From NCBI GenBank assembly GCA_043808565.1, contig JAZDEQ010000039.1:1-19791 (forward strand): DNA of 19,791 bases, given 5' to 3'. Numbering within the stretch: the stretch's first letter is position 1; each line of letters opens with the position of its first letter. Source of the DNA: UBA12403 sp043808565. GTDB lineage: Bacteria > Patescibacteriota > Patescibacteriia > UBA9934 > GWF2-40-263. Positions 1-6,759 of the stretch are shown here, piece by piece. Under the pieces are notes generated by a model, which worked only from the letters and a program-made list of their open reading frames with translations, was not told where the DNA came from and did no database searches. Made by a program: the position numbers and the translations under genes.

Positions 1-224
1 TAAACGAAAGCGAAGTTACAACCAGGCGCGGAAGTTCACCTCTCCAGTTGGCCGACTGTCAGTTACCTAAAATTCATAATTGGATCTCTTGGCTCAGAAA
101 AAACTATCGACCGCCAGCCACCTGATTTCCTACCAGTGCCAAAAATTCAATGTTGCTGTACATCTTGGAATTAATCGAGCAAGAAGAAAAAGGTGAAGGG
201 CAATGGGAACCTCGGAAAAAATGA
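1..224 (+). pseudogene. Possible decayed or truncated coding remnant at window edge
   Basis: No intact gene is visible before position 261. The third frame reads open from the window edge to a TGA at 123-125. It then continues open to a second TGA at 222-224, and the second part is rich in Glu, Lys and Leu, as real proteins are. Either the first part is the C-terminal tail of a gene that begins outside the window, or both parts belong to one gene broken by the TGA. The other two plus-strand frames give only short stretches. I do not recognise the product. The long genes in this window contain no internal TGA, so recoding of TGA is not supported. Confidence 0.25.
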
Positions 225-260
225 AATTACTATAAAAAATTAAATTTTCTCTTTACCATT

Positions 261-1457
261 ATGTCCCACCAATATAGCCAATTATCCGCAAATTTAAAAC
301 GCAAATGTATTGATTGTGTTTTTGATCATTTAAAAGATGATTTTGACGCCTATTTAATAGAGAAAAAACACGATCGTGCAGATAAAAAATATCTCGAAAA
401 CGACCATCTTCAAGACATGGATAATTTTTTACTTTTTGGAGAAACGGAATTTGGTGAGCCTATATTAGAAGCGATTGAAGGAAATTTACGATTGAATAAA
501 GAAGAAGAAAGTGTTATTAAAGAGTGGCAAAAGGAAGGGTTCCAATCGATTTTTGATATTTTAGAAATTACCAAGGACCATCTTCGTCTTCTTGATTTAG
601 TTTCTGAAGCTGAATTAATTGTTTATACTAACAACGATGAGTTTCCTTCGGAATTTTTTCCGGCGGCTCAGGAAAAAAAGTTTTTGCTTACCAATCTTCT
701 ACCAGTTCACGGCGTTTGGTTTTTGTCCGGCGGTCAAAATTTTGTTGGTCGGGAGCACGAAGAAACTATTTTCCGCGAGTTTATTCAAAAACAACCGCCG
801 GAAAATTGCTATCGACATAATCCGGAAAAATTACAGAAAGCTTTTGAATTGCAAAAAGAGCATTACGATTGTTTTGTCTCAACCTTTGGTACAGACGAAG
901 TAATCGTCAACGGTCGAGAGGTTGTTAAAACTGAGGAAACTTTTTTTCGGGCGTGGTCTGAAAAGAAAAATTTGCCTTTTAATCCTATAAAAATTGACTT
1001 ACCGTCTGAAATTTTAGATTCGGATGAAGTTGGTGTCGTTATGGATGAGAAAGAAGGAACCCATTATTTTGAGGAATATGGAAAATTTCGGAATATTTTT
1101 TCCGAAGATAAAGAAATTACCGAAGAACAGGAAGAAATATTTAAAGGCTATCTCATAAACGATGAGATCCCGGCTTTTGTCTTTCGGCGAATGAAAGAAA
1201 GATATCCGGAAAGATTCAGAAAAGTCATAAAAAAATTTATTCCTCGATCAATGTTTAAATTGGATCCAATAAAAGATTTTGACTCGTTGATGAATATTTA
1301 TAAACCGTTTTGGCAAGAAATATTCCCCTCGGTTCACCCACTGAATCAATATTTTGAAAAGTATTATCAACAAGCCGGTATTAATAACAAAGTTGGCCGA
1401 AACGAACCTTGTCCTTGTGAGAGTGGTTTGAAATTTAAAAAATGTTGTGGAAAATAA
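261..1457 (+). CDS. SEC-C motif metal-binding protein, otherwise unknown
   Basis: The 398-residue protein ends in a SEC-C zinc-binding motif at residues 379-398: GRNEPCPC, a short spacer, then KKCCGK, with Cys 384, 386, 395 and 396 as the likely metal ligands. The usual Gly after the CPC pair is Glu387 here. SEC-C motifs occur at the C-terminus of SecA and of many unrelated proteins; nothing else here resembles SecA. Residues 1-378 are soluble, charged and mostly helical in character, with no signal peptide or membrane segment, and I do not recognise a domain in them. A TATAAA at 231-236 could be a -10 box but no good -35 is seen. No ribosome binding site precedes the ATG; it sits in the context TACCATTATG, shared with two downstream genes. 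The next gene is a broken pRiA4b ORF-3 homologue, a family often found with SEC-C proteins, so the two may have worked together. Confidence 0.8.
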   Translation: MSHQYSQLSANLKRKCIDCVFDHLKDDFDAYLIEKKHDRADKKYLENDHLQDMDNFLLFGETEFGEPILEAIEGNLRLNKEEESVIKEWQKEGFQSIFDILEITKDHLRLLDLVSEAELIVYTNNDEFPSEFFPAAQEKKFLLTNLLPVHGVWFLSGGQNFVGREHEETIFREFIQKQPPENCYRHNPEKLQKAFELQKEHYDCFVSTFGTDEVIVNGREVVKTEETFFRAWSEKKNLPFNPIKIDLPSEILDSDEVGVVMDEKEGTHYFEEYGKFRNIFSEDKEITEEQEEIFKGYLINDEIPAFVFRRMKERYPERFRKVIKKFIPRSMFKLDPIKDFDSLMNIYKPFWQEIFPSVHPLNQYFEKYYQQAGINNKVGRNEPCPCESGLKFKKCCGK

Positions 1458-1479
1458 TAAATCGTTAAAAAATACCATT

Positions 1480-2098
1480 ATGCAAAAAGAAAATCTTTTT
1501 CAATTAAAAATACAAATTGTTGGTGTCGAACCAGCTGTGTGGCGCGAGTTGATTATTTCGTCCAATAGCACTTTTTTCGATCTTCACGTGGCAATCCAAG
1601 ATGCGTTTGAATGGGAAGACGAGCATCTTCACCAGTTCATTATTGGGAATCCCTTTAGTTGTCGAACAAAATTACGGTTTATTTCATTACCGGTTTTGGA
1701 GCTAGACCCCGACGATACACCCGAAGATGAACGAAAAATCGTGTCTTTCAAAACAGCTTATTAAACCAAAAGATAAAATTTGGTATGAATACGATCTCGG
1801 GGACAGTTGGATGCACGAAATAAATCTTCAAAAAATATTTCCGTAAGAGGCATTTAAAAAAACTCCGGTTTTGCTTGATGGAGCAAATGCCACGCCGCCA
1901 GAAGATTGTGGTGGAATGTGCGGATACGCCGATCTTCTTGAAACTCTCGCTAATTCAAAAAATCCTGATCATAAGGATATGCTTGAATGGTTAGGCGTCA
2001 AAAAAGCGTCGGAATTTAATCCGAAAAAATTTGACAAAACCCGCGTGCGATTTCGAGATCCAAAAAAATATTTAAAAATGTTTTTAAATCGATTTTAG
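1480..2098 (+). pseudogene. Broken plasmid pRiA4b ORF-3-family gene
   Basis: The reading begins MQKENLFQLKIQIVGVEP at the ATG at 1480 (TACCATTATG context) and matches the family pattern of a beta strand, then a hydrophobic 'VWRELII' stretch, 'LHVAIQDAFEWEDEHLHQF', and later 'YEYDLGDSWMHEI' and 'LLDGANATPPEDCGG'. The first frame stops at 1762-1764. The continuation lies in the next frame, so one base was gained or lost near 1733-1742, where an A5 run sits. In that second frame a TAA at 1844-1846 interrupts the protein again before the conserved LDGA/PPEDCGG part, and the reading closes at 2096-2098. Two independent lesions make a real pseudogene more likely than one sequencing error. The family is known from plasmids and IS elements as a passenger gene; its biochemical role is unsettled. 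An upstream GTG at 1447 in the same frame overlaps the previous gene and is a less likely start. Confidence 0.8.
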
Positions 2099-2186
2099 TT
2101 TATCTCTGTCAAACCATGAAACCAGGGGGGACTCACTTATTTCCATATAAAAAGAGCCCATTGTCTTCCAAGCCTGATTCGCTTGT

Positions 2187-2210
2187 CTTAAATTTGATCT
2201 TAAATTTGAT
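2187..2210. repeat. Two tandem copies of a 12-bp AT-rich unit
   Basis: CTTAAATTTGAT occurs twice head to tail in the 217-base gap between the broken pRiA4b-like gene and the ATPase gene. It lies about 15 bases upstream of the candidate promoter at 2225. It may be a small duplication or a paired protein-binding site; only two copies exist. Confidence 0.5.
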
Positions 2211-2224
2211 CGTTGTCTAATTTT

Positions 2225-2254
2225 TTGAAACCATTTACAATACCCGCATATGAT
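2225..2254 (+). promoter_or_regulatory. Candidate sigma-70-type promoter for the ATPase-serS operon
   Basis: TTGAAA at 2225-2230 and TATGAT at 2249-2254 are separated by 18 bases. Transcription would begin near 2261, giving a leader of about 55 bases before the ATG at 2316. The three following genes are spaced by 25 and 18 bases with no terminator between them, so this promoter could serve all of them, serS included. Confidence 0.5.
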
Positions 2255-2315
2255 TAGTAACGAACCCGAATACGCTGTCAGGACTTTTTTGTCGGGTCGG
2301 TTATCTAAGTAAATT

Positions 2316-3797
2316 ATGTCTGATTCCATTATTCCAGAACGTCGTCAAATTCCCGTTATTATTGATAAAAGCCATTTAATTACCATTGGCGAGCGGCTTT
2401 ATGGAGAAAAAATGAGTTTTATCCGCGAACTGGTCAATAATGCTTACGACGCTGACGCGACGCGAGTGACGGTTGAAATAACTCCGGAAAATATCGTGAT
2501 CACTGATAACGGTACGGGAATGGACGAAGCTGGTTTGCGAGGATACTTCACTATTGGCGGTTCAATTAAAAAAACAGAAAATCTTAGCCATCGTTTGAAG
2601 CGAAAACGGATAGGAGAATTCGGTATCGGTAAGTTCTCGGCACTGGCTGTTTGTAAAAAATTTACCATTACAACTCAGCGTGGTTCGTTTCGTGCCGTGC
2701 TGATTTTTGACAAAGAACATTGGTCGCAACATGATGACTGGTATTTGGATATTGATGTTCTTCCGGCCTTGCCAACCATGGAAGACGGAACCTCAATTAC
2801 TCTTTCCGATATATCGACAACCTTTCATCACGGACACGTTCGGCGTTATTTGGCGGAACGCACGCCGATCCACGCGTCAAATTTTGCTGTTTTTTTAAAT
2901 AGCGAGCGCGTGGCGGAAGATTTTATTGCCGGAAAAAATATTCCCATTCATCTCAAGCTACCGTTTGGAAACGTGGATGGCAATTTAATTATTACTGGCG
3001 TCGAACGACAAGGCAGACCGTTTGGTATTGCCATCCTTGTAAAAGGCGTTTTGATTCGCTATGAACCGTTTGGAATCGATCGTTTACGCCAAGCGGGAGC
3101 TACTAGGCTAACAGGGCGAATTTCAGCTGATTTTTTACCCATTACTAGTTCGCGTGACGATTTTTTGCGTGATTCGCCGGAATTTTCCGCTCTGTCCGAC
3201 GCGCTTCATGCGGAAATTCGCAAAGCCTTGAAAGTCATTCGCGAAGATGTTGATCGAAAGGCAGATCTTCAATCATCGAGAGTGCTCAAAGAAGCTCTGC
3301 AAAAAATCGGTCGAGCCATGAAACGCCGTAAAGGACTTTTTCCCGAGGCTCGGGTGCCTATGGGTTCAGAAATATCGGGAGATGACAGCGAAGCATCGGT
3401 TGGGTACAATATTGGCGAGGCAACGTTTGTCCCCGCGGATCAGTCGGCGCTTCCTCCTGATCTGCAAAAAAGAATGGCCGCCTCGAGAAAAGCAGGAAAA
3501 CGAGTAACCGGAGCCTTGGGCAAACGCACAATAATTCGCACCTTGACCGTTGCTAATCTTGACATTGCCGTTCGTTTAGAACATTTGGGCGCCGAGGAAG
3601 AATCTTTTCTTTCCGGCGGAGTTATTTATCTAAATGTTGATCATCCCCTCTATAAATCTTGTCGCGGCGACGATGGTCAATTAACCCAACACATTGCCAG
3701 GGTGATTACCAAAGAGCTGGCCTTGCAATCTGGTATCTCCGATCCTCGCCAAGCCTTTGCCTTACAAGCCGATCTATTAGCCGATGCTTTGCAATAA
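2316..3797 (+). CDS. GHKL/HSP90-like ATP-binding protein
   Basis: The 493-residue protein has a clear N-terminal Bergerat ATP-binding fold. The N-box is at residues 36-47 (RELVNNAYDADA, with Glu38 and Asn42), the G1 motif DNGTGMD is at 64-70, and the G2 motif GEFGIGKFS is at 100-108. This layout is that of the HSP90/MORC/MutL-like 'HATPase_c_3' group, not of histidine kinases; no phosphoacceptor or sensor domain is seen. Residues about 130-300 should form the S5-like transducer domain. Residues about 300-400 are basic and may be flexible, and the C-terminal 90 residues form a further compact part I cannot name. No membrane segment is present. Stand-alone proteins of this kind are often found in defence or accessory islands, but the substrate here is unknown. 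The preceding genes (SEC-C protein and a broken plasmid-type gene) are consistent with an accessory setting. Confidence 0.85.
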   Translation: MSDSIIPERRQIPVIIDKSHLITIGERLYGEKMSFIRELVNNAYDADATRVTVEITPENIVITDNGTGMDEAGLRGYFTIGGSIKKTENLSHRLKRKRIGEFGIGKFSALAVCKKFTITTQRGSFRAVLIFDKEHWSQHDDWYLDIDVLPALPTMEDGTSITLSDISTTFHHGHVRRYLAERTPIHASNFAVFLNSERVAEDFIAGKNIPIHLKLPFGNVDGNLIITGVERQGRPFGIAILVKGVLIRYEPFGIDRLRQAGATRLTGRISADFLPITSSRDDFLRDSPEFSALSDALHAEIRKALKVIREDVDRKADLQSSRVLKEALQKIGRAMKRRKGLFPEARVPMGSEISGDDSEASVGYNIGEATFVPADQSALPPDLQKRMAASRKAGKRVTGALGKRTIIRTLTVANLDIAVRLEHLGAEEESFLSGGVIYLNVDHPLYKSCRGDDGQLTQHIARVITKELALQSGISDPRQAFALQADLLADALQ

Positions 3798-3822
3798 TTT
3801 ATTTTGAGTTAAATATACCATT

Positions 3823-4365
3823 ATGCCAGAAAACGAATCAAACCAAGAACAAGCTGCTGAATTTCAAATATTTAAATCCGTAGTGGACAGACTAACCGAA
3901 CAAATGAGAAGTGCTTCCCCCGATAAATTGCGTGCGGCCAAGAAAGCTATTGAGAGCCTGATGACGACCGATGCTTCATCGTCTACCGAACCAGCCGCTC
4001 CAGAAACTCAACCAGAATCAGCCGAGGCTGTTTGTGCCGACTTAATTGGTAAATTTAATCGTGGGGAAGCATATGGGCGCGGAGAGAAAGCTAATGGTTC
4101 TTTATGGATAGTGCGTACCGCTGAAGGGAGAGTTTTTTTGTTACCAAACCCCTCAGAATACACTCGTTCTCGTTACCCCGAGGGTGATCTTACATACTAC
4201 TATCCTAATGTTGACGAGAGAGCTAGACTTAAAGATCAACGTCTTACCAAATTCGCAGAAATTAAAGCAGACGGAAAGATACCAGATGATTATTACGAAA
4301 AGATTAAACGCAATCCTGGTGATATTCCACTCACTAATATTAAAACCGGCAGCTTTTCTTCTTAA
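3823..4365 (+). CDS. Hypothetical protein upstream of serS
   Basis: I do not recognise this 180-residue protein. Residues 1-48 are predicted helical and charged. Residues 49-67 are a linker rich in Thr, Ser, Pro and Glu. Residues 68-180 form a small domain with a run of aromatic and Gly residues (GSLWIVRTAEGRVFLLPNP at 92-110, then DLTYYYP at 122-128) that suggests a beta-rich fold. There is no signal peptide or membrane helix, so it is probably cytoplasmic. The start is the ATG in TACCATTATG, 25 bases after the ATPase gene, and the stop is 18 bases before serS, so all three are probably co-transcribed. Coding is supported by its length, its sensible composition and its fit between two close neighbours. 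Confidence 0.7.
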   Translation: MPENESNQEQAAEFQIFKSVVDRLTEQMRSASPDKLRAAKKAIESLMTTDASSSTEPAAPETQPESAEAVCADLIGKFNRGEAYGRGEKANGSLWIVRTAEGRVFLLPNPSEYTRSRYPEGDLTYYYPNVDERARLKDQRLTKFAEIKADGKIPDDYYEKIKRNPGDIPLTNIKTGSFSS

Positions 4366-4366
4366 A

Positions 4367-4383
4367 AGTTTTTTATAAAAACT
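4367..4383 (+). promoter_or_regulatory. AU-only hairpin directly before the serS start
   Basis: AGTTTTT, a TAT loop and AAAAACT form a 7-bp stem that ends on the base before the serS ATG. It is weak but would lie exactly where a ribosome must load, and could tune initiation in a gene without a Shine-Dalgarno sequence. It may equally be chance in AT-rich DNA. Confidence 0.25.
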
Positions 4384-5679
4384 ATGTTAGACATAAAATT
4401 TGTCCGCGAAAATGCTGATTTGGTGCAGCAGAAAAGTCAGGAAAAAGGTTACAAGGTTGAGGTGGCTCAGGTTTTGGCTTTAGACGAAAAGTTTCGCACG
4501 CTTCTTTTAAAGGCCGAAACTTTGCGGCGTGAGCGCAATGAGCTTTCCGATAAAGCTAAAAATACTAAACCAGCCGAAGCTGATATTGCTCGGGGTCGGG
4601 AAATTAAAACCGAGTTGGCCGAGCTTGACCCAGTGTTAAAAGAAACTGAAACAGCCTTTTTGGCGGCTTTTAAATTAATTCCCAATATGCCAGCCAGTGA
4701 CGTGCCAGTTGGGGCTTCTGAAGATGAGAACCAGGTGGTCAAAGAAGGTGGCAAAAAACCTGAGTTTTCTTTCCCACCAAAAAATCATTGGCAAATTGGT
4801 GAAGCTCGGGGTTGGATTGATAAGGCTCGGGCCACCAAAGTCGCGGGCACGCGCTTTGCTTATCTTAAGGGTGATTTTGTAAAACTTGAGTGGGCTTTAA
4901 TGCGGTTTGCCATGGATCAGTTAACCAATGAAGAAGTTTTGAAGAAAATTATTGCTGAAAATAATCTCAAGGTTAGCAGTAAACCATTTATTCCAGTTTT
5001 GCCGCCGCTCATGATTCGGACTGAATTGTACGATGCCATGGATCGTTTGGAACCGCGCGAAGAGCGTTATAAAATCGAAGGTGAGGAACTTTGGTTGCAG
5101 GGCAGTGCTGAACATGTTTTGGGCAGTATGCACGCCGATGAAATTTTTGAAGAAAGTGAAATGCCGGTTCGCTATGTGGGCTTTGCCGCTTCTTTTCGTC
5201 GCGAGGCCGGAAGTTATGGCAAGGATATGGAAGGCATTATTCGTTTGCACCAATTCAATAAAATGGAAATGGAAAGTTTTTCCGTGCCAGAAAAAGGTTT
5301 AGATGAACACTTGCTTATGATTGCTATTCAAGAGCATCTTTTAAAACAACTTGGTTTGCCTTATCACGTGGTAATGAAATGTACTTTTGATATTGGTAAG
5401 CCCAACGCTCGTGGAGTTGATATGGATGTTTGGTTGCCCGGGCAGGATAAATATCGCGAAACCCATACCGCTGACTACATGACCGATTATCAGTCACGTC
5501 GTTTAAATACTCGTGTTCGTCGTGAGGACGGTTCAATCCAGCTGATCCACACCAATGATGCAACAGCTTTATCTGAGCGTCCGTTGGTCGCGATTATTGA
5601 AAATAATCAACGTGAGGACGGCACAGTGGTTGTACCCGAAGTTTTACGACCGTATATGAATGGTTTGGCAGTAATTTAA
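4384..5679 (+). CDS. serS: Seryl-tRNA synthetase
   Basis: This class II aminoacyl-tRNA synthetase charges tRNA-Ser in the cytoplasm. At 431 residues it has the normal length of the bacterial enzyme. The start MLDIKFVRENADLV is typical. Residues about 30-110 form the long antiparallel coiled-coil arm, rich in Lys, Glu and Leu, that grips the tRNA. The catalytic domain follows: 'GSAEHVLGSMHADEIFEE', class II motif 2 around residues 271-285 (FRREAG...IRLHQFNKME), and motif 3 near the end (TALSERPLVAIIENNQ, then the conserved 'VPEVLRPYMNG' tail). All expected blocks are present and uninterrupted. The gene ends only a few bases before a strong terminator, so it closes the operon that begins with the ATPase gene or earlier. 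Confidence 0.97.
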   Translation: MLDIKFVRENADLVQQKSQEKGYKVEVAQVLALDEKFRTLLLKAETLRRERNELSDKAKNTKPAEADIARGREIKTELAELDPVLKETETAFLAAFKLIPNMPASDVPVGASEDENQVVKEGGKKPEFSFPPKNHWQIGEARGWIDKARATKVAGTRFAYLKGDFVKLEWALMRFAMDQLTNEEVLKKIIAENNLKVSSKPFIPVLPPLMIRTELYDAMDRLEPREERYKIEGEELWLQGSAEHVLGSMHADEIFEESEMPVRYVGFAASFRREAGSYGKDMEGIIRLHQFNKMEMESFSVPEKGLDEHLLMIAIQEHLLKQLGLPYHVVMKCTFDIGKPNARGVDMDVWLPGQDKYRETHTADYMTDYQSRRLNTRVRREDGSIQLIHTNDATALSERPLVAIIENNQREDGTVVVPEVLRPYMNGLAVI

Positions 5680-5681
5680 TC

Positions 5682-5719
5682 CAAACAAAAAAGTGACCAG
5701 TTGGTCACTTTTTTGTTTG
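5682..5719. terminator. Bidirectional rho-independent terminator after serS
   Basis: An 18-bp perfect inverted repeat, CAAACAAAAAAGTGACCA at 5682-5699 and its complement at 5702-5719, with a 2-base centre. The GTGACCA core forms the GC-containing stem and is followed by six T on the plus strand; the A run supplies the same tail in the opposite direction. Confidence 0.9.
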
Positions 5720-5745
5720 TGGTTTTTTTTAAAAACGTCTATAAT
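5717..5745 (+). promoter_or_regulatory. Promoter of the two-helix membrane protein gene
   Basis: TTGTGG at 5717-5722 and a perfect TATAAT at 5740-5745 are 17 bases apart. The -35 box overlaps the end of the serS terminator. Transcription would start near 5752, about 30 bases before the ATG at 5781. Confidence 0.65.
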
Positions 5746-5780
5746 ATCCCCATAAGGTTATTAAATTTTGCCTCAACTAT

Positions 5781-6278
5781 ATGGAGGAACAAAATTATAT
5801 TAATGAATTTGGTAAGGTTTTGCTTCAGTGGCGGGTTGATGAATATCCTAATCACGATCGCTCGCGCACCTGGTATGTACTCGGAGCCATTATTGGCGTA
5901 GCTTTGATTATTTACGCTATTGCCACGGTTAATTTTTTGTTTGCTGTTATTATTTTAATTTCTGGAGTAGTCATGTTGCTTTCCACTTTTCAGGCACCAG
6001 AAAAAATTGATGTGGCCATTACTTCGGTGGGCATTATGATTGGTCAGGCTTTTCATGAGTATAAAGATATTAAAGATTTTTCTTTAGCCTACAAACCACC
6101 AGATTTTAAAATTCTTTATCTTGATTTTGAACAACCCTGGTTGCCCCTCATGTCAATTCCGCTTGAAGATGTTGACCCCAATGAAGTCCGCGAATACCTT
6201 TTGCCGGTTTGTTTAGAAAATTTAGAGCGCACCGAAGAAACCTTGACCGATACCCTAAGAAGGGTGTATAAACTGTAG
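5781..6278 (+). CDS. Small two-helix membrane protein, unknown function
   Basis: The 165-residue protein starts with a soluble N-terminus (residues 1-30) holding 'WRVDEYPNHDRSRTWY', a motif I associate with small membrane proteins of CPR genomes. Two hydrophobic helices follow at about 31-49 and 51-68, with a very short turn, so both ends probably face the cytoplasm. Residues 72-165 form a soluble domain with a beta-rich middle (DFKILYLDFEQPWLPLMSIPL) and a helical, acidic C-terminus; a PH-like fold is possible but unproven. It has its own promoter and is transcribed alone: serS and its terminator lie before it, and a palindromic repeat follows at once. The stop codon TAG is itself part of that repeat. 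Confidence 0.75.
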   Translation: MEEQNYINEFGKVLLQWRVDEYPNHDRSRTWYVLGAIIGVALIIYAIATVNFLFAVIILISGVVMLLSTFQAPEKIDVAITSVGIMIGQAFHEYKDIKDFSLAYKPPDFKILYLDFEQPWLPLMSIPLEDVDPNEVREYLLPVCLENLERTEETLTDTLRRVYKL

Positions 6279-6378
6279 AAATCGTAGAACGTAGAAAACG
6301 TAGATCGTTGGATAATTACAAAATAAAGGAATCAGTTTTAATAAATTTTACGATTTCTACGGCTTCTACGTTTTTTAC
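6275..6378. repeat. GTAGAA-family palindromic repeat, copy 1
   Basis: Short units of the form GTAGAA(A)NC are repeated on the left (6275-6306) and, inverted, on the right (6350-6378). The best arm is GTAGAAATCGT at 6275-6285 against ACGATTTCTAC at 6350-6360. About 45 AT-rich bases lie between the arms. The TAG stop of the preceding gene (6276-6278) lies inside the first unit. The right end finishes in CGTTTTTTAC, so it may also end transcription. A second copy lies at 14604-14686. Confidence 0.75.
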
Positions 6379-6389
6379 AAACAAAATAT

Positions 6390-6466
6390 GCGCCCATAGC
6401 TCAGCTGGATAGAGCGTCAGGTTGCGGACCTGAAGGTCGGACGTTCAAGTCGTCCTGGGCGCACCA
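6390..6466 (+). tRNA. tRNA-Arg, anticodon GCG, CCA encoded
   Basis: The cloverleaf is complete. The acceptor stem is GCGCCCA at 6390-6396 against TGGGCGC at 6456-6462, followed by discriminator A and an encoded CCA. The D-arm is GCTC/GAGC with the AGCTGGATA loop, which has A20 after GG, an arginine identity base. The anticodon stem is TCAGG/CCTGA with loop TTGCGGA at 6422-6428, giving anticodon GCG at 6424-6426, which reads CGC and by wobble CGU. The T-arm is GGACG/CGTCC with loop TTCAAGT. Most bacteria instead read these codons with an ACG anticodon edited to inosine by TadA. The final CCA runs directly into a palindromic repeat. Confidence 0.95.
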
Positions 6467-6525
6467 TCCTACGCTCGTGGCGAGCTTCGGATGGCACGGC
6501 CATCCTTCGCTTTTTGCGTAGGATG
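6465..6525. repeat. Palindromic repeat abutting the tRNA 3' end
   Basis: CATCCTACGC at 6465-6474 is inverted as GCGTAGGATG at 6516-6525. Inside it is a second perfect stem, GGATGGC/GCCATCC with an ACG loop (6489-6505). The left arm shares its first two bases with the encoded CCA of the tRNA. The nested design resembles REP-like elements, and no protein is encoded. Confidence 0.7.
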
Positions 6526-6557
6526 CCCTCCATAGCTCGCCTCGAGCGGCGGAGGGC
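6525..6557. repeat. GCCCTCC palindromic repeat
   Basis: GCCCTCC at 6525-6531 is inverted as GGAGGGC at 6551-6557, with GCTCG/CGAGC inside. It follows the previous repeat without a gap, so the two form a composite block of more than 90 bases between the tRNA and recG. It is far more GC-rich than the surroundings. Confidence 0.65.
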
Positions 6558-6585
6558 TCACATCGTTACAACACAAATCCATTTT

Positions 6586-6612
6586 AAACAACCTTGATTG
6601 GGTCGTTTTTTT
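6586..6612 (+). terminator. Candidate terminator downstream of tRNA-Arg
   Basis: AAACAACC at 6586-6593 pairs with GGGTCGTTT at 6600-6608 in all but one position, around a TTGATT loop, and a run of T continues to 6612. It would end transcription coming from the tRNA before the recG promoter. Confidence 0.5.
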
Positions 6613-6622
6613 GTTTTACCTC

Positions 6623-6631
6623 TGGTATGAT
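6623..6631 (+). promoter_or_regulatory. Candidate extended -10 promoter for recG
   Basis: TGGTATGAT fits an extended -10 element (TG, one base, TATGAT). No good -35 box is seen at the usual distance, which is allowed for extended -10 promoters. Transcription from about 6638 would give a leader of about 120 bases that contains a C8 run and the palindrome at 6664-6742. Confidence 0.45.
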
Positions 6632-6663
6632 CTTGGTGATAAGTGGTTTAATCCCCCCCCATT

Positions 6664-6742
6664 CGTCATTGCGAGCGCCACGCGTGGCAATCCAGTCATT
6701 AGATTGCTTCGTCGCTCAGTGGCTTCGCTTCTCGCAATGACG
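6664..6742. repeat. CGTCATTGCGAG palindromic repeat in the recG leader
   Basis: CGTCATTGCGAG at 6664-6675 is perfectly inverted at 6731-6742, with a second inverted pair GCAATC (6687-6692) and GATTGC (6702-6707) inside. Palindromes with these arms are a familiar class of intergenic repeat in many bacterial genomes. Here it lies only 17 bases before the recG start and would fold in the mRNA leader. Confidence 0.8.
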
Positions 6743-6759
6743 ACGGCGGAACATTTTTT

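Noticed and set aside
2084..2329. Minus-strand 81-codon ORF
   Set aside because: It covers the tandem repeat and the promoter, overlaps genes at both ends and has no recognisable features.
6275..6378. CRISPR array from the repeated GTAGAA units
   Set aside because: Units are only 7-10 bases, have no spacers of constant length, are mirrored, and no cas gene is present.
6652..6660. C8 run before recG as a phase-variation tract
   Set aside because: It is not in a coding frame nor between promoter boxes; an effect on expression cannot be argued from one copy.
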